NCBI GenBank assembly: GCA_024691065.1
Contig: JAILOA010000222.1
Location: forward strand, 1-5,079
DNA length: 5,079 bases
Reading direction: 5' to 3'
Source of the DNA: Lachnospiraceae bacterium
GTDB lineage: Bacteria; Bacillota; Clostridia; Lachnospirales; Lachnospiraceae
The notes below the pieces were generated by a model. It was not told where the DNA came from and searched no databases. It saw only the letters and a list, made by a program, of their open reading frames with translations. Positions 1 through 4,692 of this stretch are shown in pieces (positions within the stretch are counted from its first letter, which is position 1; each line of letters starts with the position of its first letter). A program made the translations under genes and the position numbers.

Positions 1-638
1 GACCTCAAATCCCTGATAGAATCAAGGCACTCCTGCACCCCGTCGGACATTTCAAGCTTAACGCCGGCAAGCTTTTTAACAGTTCTTTTCTCGGCACCCG
101 AACAAGAAAAAATAATGATAAACGCAACCGGAATCACCCAGAAGCTTGCAAGAGCCATTCTCCAGTCAAAGAACAGAAACATACTTATTCCAACCAGACC
201 TGTGGAAATCACGGCACCTATAAGTTCCGGAATCCAGTGGCTTGACGCAGTCTCGATCTGAGCGCAGTCACCGAGAATATTTGTCGTAAGGTCCGTTACA
301 TTTTTCTTTCCAAAATAAGAAAGAGGAAGCTTCCTGAGAATTTCCGCAAGCGAAGTACGTCTCACCCCGCTCTCCTTATACGTAGATAAAAATGTAGCGT
401 TATATTGAAGTAAATTGCATACTGCTATCAAAACCAAAATCACAGCACTCATGCCCAGGTAAATCCAAAGCCTGTCCTTCTTAAGTCCACCACCCAAAAG
501 GTCACTGATAAGCATATATAATACTCCCGCACTCATCATATAAACAATATTTGTAAATGTTACGCTAATGCAAGCTTTTACGAGATCAACCGCTCCCTGA
601 TGTGAAAGCGCATATTTATGTTGAAGCATCTTTATCAT
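1..638 (-). CDS. ABC transporter half-exporter (membrane domain, C-terminal part outside window), partner of the upstream ABC gene
   Basis: The gene begins at an ATG (638-636) one base after the stop of the preceding ABC gene and is open to the window edge, giving the first 212 residues. It starts MIKMLQHKYALS. Hydrophobic spans lie near residues 21-45, 58-80, 138-158 and 161-179, with the typical exporter loop between helices 2 and 3 (EILRKLPLSYFGKKNVTDLT, about 99-118). This is the first two-thirds of a type I ABC exporter membrane domain; the ATPase domain would lie beyond base 1. An AGG 8 nt upstream, inside the end of the previous gene, favours this ATG over a second ATG at 629. Near-zero spacing to a full half-transporter implies co-translation and a heterodimer in the cytoplasmic membrane. 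The substrate cannot be read from the sequence. The family call is firm; that the missing part contains a normal ATPase is assumed. Confidence 0.9.
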   Translation of the reverse strand, partial: MIKMLQHKYALSHQGAVDLVKACISVTFTNIVYMMSAGVLYMLISDLLGGGLKKDRLWIYLGMSAVILVLIAVCNLLQYNATFLSTYKESGVRRTSLAEILRKLPLSYFGKKNVTDLTTNILGDCAQIETASSHWIPELIGAVISTGLVGISMFLFFDWRMALASFWVIPVAFIIIFSCSGAEKRTVKKLAGVKLEMSDGVQECLDSIRDLR

Positions 639-639
639 C

Positions 640-2409
640 TTACGCACCTACCTTCCATTCAATTGATCTGTTATATTCTTCGAACATCCTCTTGTAAAGT
701 CCGTCTCTGGCCATAAGCTCCTCGTGACTTCCTTCCTGTATAATGCTTCCCCGATCCATAACAAAGATTTTATCGGTGTTTACAACAGTGCTAAGTCTAT
801 GGGCAATCATAATAATAGTCTTTCCTTTTGACATCTCCTCAAATGCAGCCTGCACCTTTGCCTCATTATCAGGATCTGCAAATGCAGTCGCCTCATCAAG
901 AATCAGTATCGGAGCATCCTTAAGTATTGCCCTCGCAATGGTAATTCTCTGCTGCTCACCACCTGACAGATATGTTCCCTTTTCGCCGATTATCGTATGA
1001 ATTCCATTCGGAAGCTTCTCGATTATATCCATGCACTGCGCCTTTTCGAGTGCATTTATAACCTCTTCCTCGGAAGCATCCGGCCTTGACATACGTACAT
1101 TTTCAAAAATAGATGTTTTAATCAGCCTGCTATCCTGAAACACAAATGAAATAAGCTCCATAAGCCTTTCATCGGATATATTCTTAATGTTTACGCCACC
1201 GATTGTAATCTCACCAACGGATACATCAAAAAATCTTGCCATAAGCTCGCAAACAGTTGTTTTTCCGGAGCCTGAAGGACCGACAAATGCAACGTGCTGT
1301 CCCTGCTCTATCTTTGCAGAAACATTGTCCACAGCATTTCTGTTAGCATCCTTATATCTGTAGCTTATATTCTTAAGCTCAAGGTCAAGATTTTCGGGCT
1401 CCTCTGCGTTTGATGCATTTGACAAAGGCTCAATCTCCATAATTGTTTTAATTCTGTTAACAGCGTCAATCAGCGTCATCTCGGCCTCTCCCGAATAAGC
1501 AACCTTTGTGAGAGCAACCGTAATAAGCGGTGTGACAATAATATAATACATTATATTCAGTATGTCGGCAGATGCCGGAACCTTGTCAGTTCCGATAAAT
1601 ATATAAGCTGCCAGTACCAGAAAAACGAAAATTGCATTTATACAAGTCATAAAACCAATCATCGGTTTTCGAAGCATAAGCGTATAATCGGTTGTCCACT
1701 TACCATAATCATCAATTGTTTTTTTGAATCTTGTAAAAGAATGTACCGTCTGCCCGAATGTCTTAACTACCGGAATTCCGCGTACATACTCAGTTGCCTC
1801 GCTACTCATTAGGCCCAATGCATTTTGATACTCGGCCATCTTTTCCTGCATTTTCTTACCCATCATGGTCATCATTGCCGCAAACCCAAGCAATGCAGGT
1901 ATCATACAGAAAAGACCTATCTTCCAATTGAATGCAAAAATCAGCACAATCAAACCAATCGGAGTGACCGCCGCCACAGTTTTGTCCGGTAAATTGTGCG
2001 CGATGTATGTTTCGGTTGCAGCTGTTGAATCACTTACAATTCGCCTGATTTTACCGGTTCCCTCGTCATCAAAAACTCCGAGTGGCAGCGTTATTATCCT
2101 CTTCATAAGGGCAATTCGCATATTTGCCTGAATCCTGAATGCAGCAATATGCGTGCAGAAAAGCGCTGCAATGTAAATCAACAGTGACAGTACCGTAAGC
2201 CCTACCGCCTGCCACGCAAGCGTTTTGATGGTTGCAAGTTCCTTTCCCTCTGTTGCAATCTTGATTATTTTCCACAAAATGTAGTAAGGAACCAGCGCTA
2301 CAATGGCACTTATTCCCGCCAGAAATCTTCCCAAAATAATCAACTTACTGTGTGAACCGGCATATTGATTGATTATTTCAATATGCTCTTTGGATTTTAC
2401 TTTTTCCAC
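640..2409 (-). CDS. ABC transporter ATP-binding/permease protein (complete half-exporter, GTG start)
   Basis: A 589-aa half-transporter with an N-terminal six-helix membrane domain (hydrophobic spans near 22-47, 64-90, 142-161, 163-185, 251-273 and 281-303) and a C-terminal ATPase. The ATPase has an A-loop Tyr near 352, Walker A GPSGSGKT at 377-384, Q-loop Gln425, signature LSGGEQQ at 481-487, Walker B ILILDE at 501-506 with the catalytic Glu506, an ADPD D-loop at 511-514 and switch His537. Every catalytic element is intact. The GTG start is chosen because AAAGGAG lies 9 nt upstream and the resulting length is normal for the family. An in-frame ATG at 2541 would add 44 non-family residues, overlap tetR and cross its terminator. 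With the next gene it probably forms a heterodimeric exporter regulated by the adjacent TetR protein. The ATAFADP wording after Walker B recalls, from memory, exporters of the YbtP/YbtQ/IrtAB type. That is only a hint, and drug or peptide export is equally possible. Confidence 0.93.
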   Translation of the reverse strand: MEKVKSKEHIEIINQYAGSHSKLIILGRFLAGISAIVALVPYYILWKIIKIATEGKELATIKTLAWQAVGLTVLSLLIYIAALFCTHIAAFRIQANMRIALMKRIITLPLGVFDDEGTGKIRRIVSDSTAATETYIAHNLPDKTVAAVTPIGLIVLIFAFNWKIGLFCMIPALLGFAAMMTMMGKKMQEKMAEYQNALGLMSSEATEYVRGIPVVKTFGQTVHSFTRFKKTIDDYGKWTTDYTLMLRKPMIGFMTCINAIFVFLVLAAYIFIGTDKVPASADILNIMYYIIVTPLITVALTKVAYSGEAEMTLIDAVNRIKTIMEIEPLSNASNAEEPENLDLELKNISYRYKDANRNAVDNVSAKIEQGQHVAFVGPSGSGKTTVCELMARFFDVSVGEITIGGVNIKNISDERLMELISFVFQDSRLIKTSIFENVRMSRPDASEEEVINALEKAQCMDIIEKLPNGIHTIIGEKGTYLSGGEQQRITIARAILKDAPILILDEATAFADPDNEAKVQAAFEEMSKGKTIIMIAHRLSTVVNTDKIFVMDRGSIIQEGSHEELMARDGLYKRMFEEYNRSIEWKVGA

Positions 2410-2418
2410 TTTATTTCT

Positions 2419-2425
2419 CTCCTTT
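2419..2425 (-). promoter_or_regulatory. ribosome binding site that fixes the GTG start of the ABC gene
   Basis: The minus strand reads AAAGGAG, a near-perfect anti-Shine-Dalgarno match, 9 nt before the GTG at 2409-2407. No comparable site precedes the longer in-frame ATG at 2541, so this site decides the start. Confidence 0.85.
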
Positions 2426-2454
2426 GAATTTTTTGTGATACATATATCTATTTT

Positions 2455-2489
2455 GTTAGCTATCGAAGGTTTACTCACGATAACTTTAC
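2455..2489 (-). promoter_or_regulatory. candidate TetR operator ahead of the ABC operon
   Basis: The 104-bp gap between tetR and the ABC genes contains GTTAGCTATC (2455-2464), an exact copy of the 10-mer at 3376-3385 by the tetR promoter, with a TAGCTA palindromic core. Next to it are looser relatives, GGTTTACTCAC (2468-2478) and GATAACTTTAC (2479-2489), and the inverted pair TATCG/CGATA (2461-2465, 2478-2482). The same order of related words follows the 10-mer at the tetR site. A regulator binding both places is the simplest reading. I could not find a clean -35/-10 pair in this gap, so the ABC promoter is either weak, positioned unusually, or supplemented by read-through from tetR. Confidence 0.5.
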
Positions 2490-2493
2490 AAAG

Positions 2494-2515
2494 AAAAAAG
2501 AGCCTCTCGGCTCTT
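2494..2515 (-). terminator. Rho-independent terminator at the end of tetR
   Basis: On the minus strand a 7-bp stem AAGAGCC/GGCTCTT with a GAGA tetraloop (2498-2515) is followed by a run of six T (2499-2494). The first bases of the stem overlap the TAA stop codon of tetR (2516-2514). It separates the tetR transcript from the downstream ABC genes, though a short stem of this kind may allow read-through. Confidence 0.85.
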
Positions 2516-3131
2516 AATTCATTCCCATTATTTTCATCCAACCCGGCATGAAAAATTCCTGTATGAGATTCATATATTCTTCAATTTTTTCATTGTCATA
2601 ATTATGTATAATCGGTTCAAAACAAGCAGTTACATGTGCTGAAATTAACATATGAATTTTCTCCTCATCTATATCCATAACCGGATATCCTAATTCCCTT
2701 AATGTATTCAATGCATCCAGGAATGCACCCTGGTTCACGATAACAAAATCATGAATGAAATTCTCATATTTGGTACCCCGGGAACATTTCATAAGAATTA
2801 TAAATTCTTCCTTTTTCGGAACTATCACTTCTCTAATCATATCCACAAAGGATTCACTGAAAAGTTCTTCCTTTTCTTTCTCATCATCCACCATTTTAAT
2901 TTTTCTGCTCTTATGTCTTTCCATCCACTTATTCATATCATCTATAAGTGGTTCAACGATGGAAGCAAACATTTCCTCTTTATTTGCAAAATGACGGTAT
3001 AATCCGGCGGATGTCATCCCCGCCTTCGCACCTATGCTTCTAATCGAGGCCTTCTCAAATCCCTTTTCCAGAAACTCCTGCTTTATCGCAGCTTTAACCC
3101 GTTTGTGGCTTTCTGTCTTGTCTCTAGGCAT
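2514..3131 (-). CDS. TetR/AcrR family transcriptional regulator
   Basis: A 205-aa protein, normal for the family. The N-terminal DNA-binding domain spans about residues 8-55, with the helix-turn-helix around ASIRSIGAKAGMTSAGLYRHF (28-48) and the typical continuation ANKEEMF. The rest (about 60-205) is the helical ligand-binding and dimerisation part, which varies between members, so no ligand can be named. The ATG at 3131 is chosen because GAGAGG lies 7 nt upstream; a TTG five codons earlier overlaps that site and lacks its own. The gene sits directly upstream of, and codirectional with, two ABC exporter genes, the classic arrangement for a repressor that is released by the exported compound. 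A shared 10-bp word in the two upstream regions fits control of both itself and the exporter. The family is certain; the regulatory target is inferred. Confidence 0.93.
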   Translation of the reverse strand: MPRDKTESHKRVKAAIKQEFLEKGFEKASIRSIGAKAGMTSAGLYRHFANKEEMFASIVEPLIDDMNKWMERHKSRKIKMVDDEKEKEELFSESFVDMIREVIVPKKEEFIILMKCSRGTKYENFIHDFVIVNQGAFLDALNTLRELGYPVMDIDEEKIHMLISAHVTACFEPIIHNYDNEKIEEYMNLIQEFFMPGWMKIMGMN

Positions 3132-3191
3132 AATGTTACCTCTCAATTATATGTACTTTTCAAAGCTGATGTGTTTGTTTTCTTTGGTTGG

Positions 3192-3334
3192 TTTGTTGTT
3201 TGCTTTGTTACTTGCCTTGTTGCTTGCTTTGTTGCTTGCTTTGTTACTTGCCTTGTTGCTTGCTTTGTTGGTTGCTTTGTTGCTTGCTTTGTTGCTTGCT
3301 TTATTACTCGCTTTTTGCTTGCTTTATTGCTTGC
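3192..3334. repeat. 12-bp tandem repeat array in the tetR upstream/leader region
   Basis: Twelve consecutive units of consensus TTTGTTGCTTGC (plus strand) start at 3192, 3204, 3216, 3228, 3240, 3252, 3264, 3276, 3288, 3300, 3312 and 3323. The unit at 3312 is 11 bp; all the others are 12. Degenerate units flank it (3180-3191 and 3335-3346, each about 8/12). There is a 36-bp higher-order pattern: 3204-3239 and 3240-3275 differ at one base. Between 3192 and 3299 the plus strand has only two A, so the minus-strand RNA would have two U in 108 nt and little ability to fold. The array lies between the predicted tetR promoter and the tetR start, so it would form most of a ~260-nt leader. No minus-strand start codon opens a leader peptide through it. 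Confidence 0.95.
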
Positions 3335-3365
3335 TTTGTAGCTAATTTAATTGATATCTCACGTT

Positions 3366-3398
3366 GGTTACCATCGTTAGCTATCAGTGTTAACTTTC
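3366..3398 (-). promoter_or_regulatory. candidate operator cluster at the tetR transcription start
   Basis: Reading on the minus strand, three related words stand in direct orientation: GAAAGTTAAC (3398-3389), GATAGCTAAC (3385-3376) and GATGGTAACC (3375-3366). The last two are adjacent at a 10-bp period, about one helical turn. They begin immediately after the predicted -10 box, where a bound repressor would block initiation. The middle word recurs exactly upstream of the ABC genes (2455-2464), so autoregulation by the TetR protein plus control of the transporter is the favoured reading. Binding by another factor is possible. Confidence 0.55.
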
Positions 3399-3400
3399 AG

Positions 3401-3430
3401 AGATTACCACAAAAACCATTTCTTTGTCAA
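3401..3430 (-). promoter_or_regulatory. predicted sigma-A-type promoter for tetR
   Basis: The minus strand has a perfect -35 TTGACA (3430-3425), an 18-bp spacer and a -10 TAATCT (3406-3401) that keeps the key first, second and last bases of TATAAT. Transcription would start near 3394, giving a leader of roughly 260 nt before the tetR ATG. It lies about 20 bp past the xre stop. No convincing terminator separates xre from it, so some read-through from the xre unit is possible. Confidence 0.65.
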
Positions 3431-3450
3431 CAACATTTTTATAAAAAAAT

Positions 3451-3645
3451 CTATTCTACCCAAAATAATTCATCCAGAGTTTTATCCAAGGCTTTACATA
3501 TGGCAATACACAGATTAATCGTAGGATTGTAATCTCCCTTTTCGATTGCACTGATAGTCTGCCTGGAAACTTCACATATCTTCGCCAATTCCTCCTGAGA
3601 TAAATCCTTTGCCGCCCTGGCGGACTTCATCTTTAAATTTTTCAT
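3451..3645 (-). CDS. small Xre/Cro-CI-type helix-turn-helix regulator
   Basis: A 64-aa protein that is almost entirely one HTH_3 domain. Helices 2 and 3 are visible as SQEELAKIC (16-24) and the recognition segment SRQTISAIEKGDYNP (27-41), followed by the usual ALDKTLDELF ending (52-61). This minimal length is typical of the stand-alone Firmicute type. There is no sensor domain, so any signal must come from a partner or from abundance. The ATG at 3645 lies 2 bp after the stop of the upstream membrane protein gene, with GGGGGA about 7 nt before it inside that gene, so the two are translationally linked. Pairing of short Xre regulators with a small membrane protein is common in Firmicutes. The partner may control the regulator's activity, or the regulator may simply control the pair. 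Its targets are unknown; the palindrome at 4271-4280 is one candidate binding site. Confidence 0.92.
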   Translation of the reverse strand: MKNLKMKSARAAKDLSQEELAKICEVSRQTISAIEKGDYNPTINLCIAICKALDKTLDELFWVE

Positions 3646-3647
3646 AC

Positions 3648-4178
3648 TTAATCCCCCATTTCTCCCTTATCGACAATCATTTTTACAAATAATTCAATTC
3701 CGATTACAATAAACATACAGCCAACAATTATATTCATCAAAGCATCCTGAAATACTCCATCTACTATTAATTCGCCCTTGCTATGTAAATAAAGTGCTAT
3801 ACCAAAATTAAATACTGCAATTAAAATAGCAAAAATTGCAAAACGGCTTTTACTGTTATTTAATCCAAAGTATGCATTATGCCAAATACAATATGAAACC
3901 TGTACAACAATACCGATAATAATAGCAGAAAAATGAAGTACATAATTATTAAAAGGAAATTTATAATCACCTGTAGATGTAATACATAAAAACAGTTCAA
4001 TAATAATAAGTGTCCAAAAAGCATAAGTATATGCCTTACCTCTGGTAATCAACTGCATCTCATCATATTTTGTTTTTGTATTACCATCCTTATTAATTAA
4101 TTTTAAAATCACAACGGTAACGATTAAACCTACAATAACTCCAATTGCCAATCCTAATGATCTTGCTGAAAAATCCAT
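3648..4178 (-). CDS. five-helix integral membrane protein of unknown function, paired with Xre regulator
   Basis: A 176-aa hydrophobic protein with predicted membrane spans near residues 8-28, 50-67, 79-99, 112-131 and 147-169. Its short loops include a charged cytoplasm-type segment KTKYDEMQLITRGKAYTYAF (35-54). A YDExQ...RGKA pattern before the second helix resembles uncharacterised membrane proteins encoded next to small Xre regulators (DUF2178/DUF3796-like in my recollection; the exact family is uncertain). No catalytic motif or signal peptide is apparent. The ATG at 4178 has AAAGGA 9 nt upstream. The next gene starts 2 bp after its stop, making a two-gene operon transcribed leftward from the promoter at about 4249-4278. 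A role as membrane partner or sensor for the regulator is inference from the pairing only. Confidence 0.88.
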   Translation of the reverse strand: MDFSARSLGLAIGVIVGLIVTVVILKLINKDGNTKTKYDEMQLITRGKAYTYAFWTLIIIELFLCITSTGDYKFPFNNYVLHFSAIIIGIVVQVSYCIWHNAYFGLNNSKSRFAIFAILIAVFNFGIALYLHSKGELIVDGVFQDALMNIIVGCMFIVIGIELFVKMIVDKGEMGD

Positions 4179-4248
4179 AATTCATCATCCTTTCTGTCCC
4201 TCTTTCATAGGGCTATACACATAATTTTTTCATCTCATAAAAACATAA

Positions 4249-4278
4249 ATAATATAATTTCTAAAATATGGGTTGCAA
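4249..4278 (-). promoter_or_regulatory. predicted promoter of the membrane protein/xre operon
   Basis: The minus strand reads TTGCAA (4278-4273) as -35. It is followed either by TATATT after 16 bp (4256-4251) or by TATTAT after 18 bp (4254-4249) as -10. The transcript would carry a 5' leader of roughly 65 nt. The -35 lies inside a perfect palindrome, so a repressor there would compete with RNA polymerase. Confidence 0.55.
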
Positions 4279-4280
4279 CC
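4271..4280. promoter_or_regulatory. 10-bp perfect palindrome GGTTGCAACC over the -35 box, candidate operator
   Basis: GGTTGCAACC equals its own reverse complement; the symmetry stops at the next base on each side. It covers the whole predicted -35 of the membrane protein/xre promoter. Short palindromes of this size are usual half-site pairs for small Xre dimers, so autoregulation by the downstream Xre protein is a reasonable guess. Confidence 0.4.
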
Positions 4281-4309
4281 ATAAAGATCACAAAATCAAA
4301 AGTTTCTTT

Positions 4310-4413
4310 CTGTAACAAATTGTTTCTTTAGATGACCATCATCTGTGTAATAAAATGTTTCTTTAGTTGATTATCATCTGCTTTAACAAGTATTACTTCT
4401 TGAAACAATCAAT
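4310..4413. repeat. three degenerate 33-36 bp direct repeats with internal dyads
   Basis: Units run 4310-4342, 4343-4377 and 4378-4413, each beginning CTG and ending ATCAT or ATCAAT. The first two share 22 of 25 bases over 4321-4345 versus 4356-4380, including GTTTCTTTAG; the third is much degraded. The first unit contains the dyad GATGA-CCA-TCATC (4331-4343); the second keeps four of the five pairs and has TGAT-T-ATCA. A further GTTTCTTT (4302-4309) precedes the set. The cluster lies 30-140 bp upstream of the xre-unit promoter, suiting a regulator binding cooperatively, but could be decayed repeat DNA. Confidence 0.65.
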
Positions 4414-4599
4414 TTTTTGTAACCTTGTGTGATTATAATATCACCACATTGGCATTATGTCAAGTATATTTTACAAGTTTCTTTTGTGAAATGATTTTTG
4501 TATTATCTAGCTGTCATTCAGTCTTGTATATTTGCATTCATTTACACCTGTTGCTTAAATGGAAACTTTTTTTATTTTTAATATGCAACGAAACTTTAC

Positions 4600-4643
4600 A
4601 AAATCCACCTTCAATTGTTAAAAAAAGTTGGTAGATTTTTTTT
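4600..4643 (+). terminator. hairpin followed by T-run, possible terminator upstream of the acyltransferase
   Basis: AAAATCCACC (4600-4609) pairs with GGTAGATTTT (4630-4639) around a 20-nt loop. There is one A-C mismatch on the plus strand, which becomes a G-U wobble on the minus strand. T continues to 4643. On the plus strand this resembles a weak terminator, yet no recognised gene ends here. It may stop a short unannotated transcript, insulate the acyltransferase promoter, or be a regulatory dyad. Confidence 0.35.
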
Positions 4644-4653
4644 AATCAAAATA

Positions 4654-4659
4654 TATAAT
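4654..4659 (+). promoter_or_regulatory. possible -10 box for the acyltransferase gene
   Basis: A perfect TATAAT lies 33 bp before the acyltransferase ATG, which would give a short leader containing the ribosome binding site. The -35 is poor: GTAGAT at 17 bp, or TTGGTA at 20 bp. Activator dependence or a chance match in AT-rich DNA are both possible. Confidence 0.4.
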
Positions 4660-4692
4660 TATGTTAAAAAATATTGCAAAGGTAGGAAAAAA

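Larger units (their letters stand above)
4179..4692. other. 514-bp AT-rich divergent intergenic region
   Basis: This region separates the leftward membrane protein/xre unit from the rightward acyltransferase. No convincing gene is visible. It contains the xre-unit promoter (4249-4278), a perfect palindrome (4271-4280), three degenerate ~35-bp direct repeats (4310-4413), an isolated perfect TATAAT on the plus strand (4434-4439), a hairpin with a T-run (4600-4643) and a second TATAAT (4654-4659) before the acyltransferase. Confidence 0.7.

Noticed and set aside
743..1000. Plus-strand frame opposite the ABC ATPase domain (and similar frames at 1865-2131, 2369-2551 and 2751-3002)
   Set aside because: These are antisense shadows of the ABC and tetR genes, whose motifs are complete on the minus strand.
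2069..2275. Minus-strand 68-codon frame inside the ABC gene
   Set aside because: It is an out-of-frame reading of the membrane-domain coding sequence, with many Cys and no family resemblance.
3132..3146. TTG start five codons upstream of the tetR ATG
   Set aside because: The codons AGA GGT right after the TTG are the ribosome binding site for the ATG at 3131, and no site precedes the TTG.
3192..3334. Tandem array considered as a CRISPR array
   Set aside because: Units are contiguous 12-mers without spacers and there are no cas genes.
3034..3345. Plus-strand open frame with Leu/Ala repeats, and two overlapping frames (3105-3341, 3188-3532) rich in Cys, Phe, Val and Leu
   Set aside because: The 12-bp array is nearly free of A on the plus strand, so no stop codon can occur there in any of the three frames. 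The openness is compositional. The first two start inside tetR antisense and none has a convincing ribosome binding site.
3192..3374. Leader peptide through the array on the minus strand
   Set aside because: The only ATG (3374-3372) opens ten codons, stops before the array and lacks a ribosome binding site. Other frames through the array contain stops or no start.
3431..3450. A/T-only palindrome just after xre considered as a terminator
   Set aside because: It has no G-C pairs in the stem and is not followed by a T-run on the transcribed strand.
4198..4212. CCCT/AGGG hairpin in the leader of the membrane protein gene
   Set aside because: The stem is only four pairs with a seven-base loop, too weak to call a regulatory structure.
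4425..4634. 69-codon plus-strand frame in the intergenic region
   Set aside because: It starts at TTG with no ribosome binding site, has unstructured hydrophobic AT-rich content and runs through the hairpin region.
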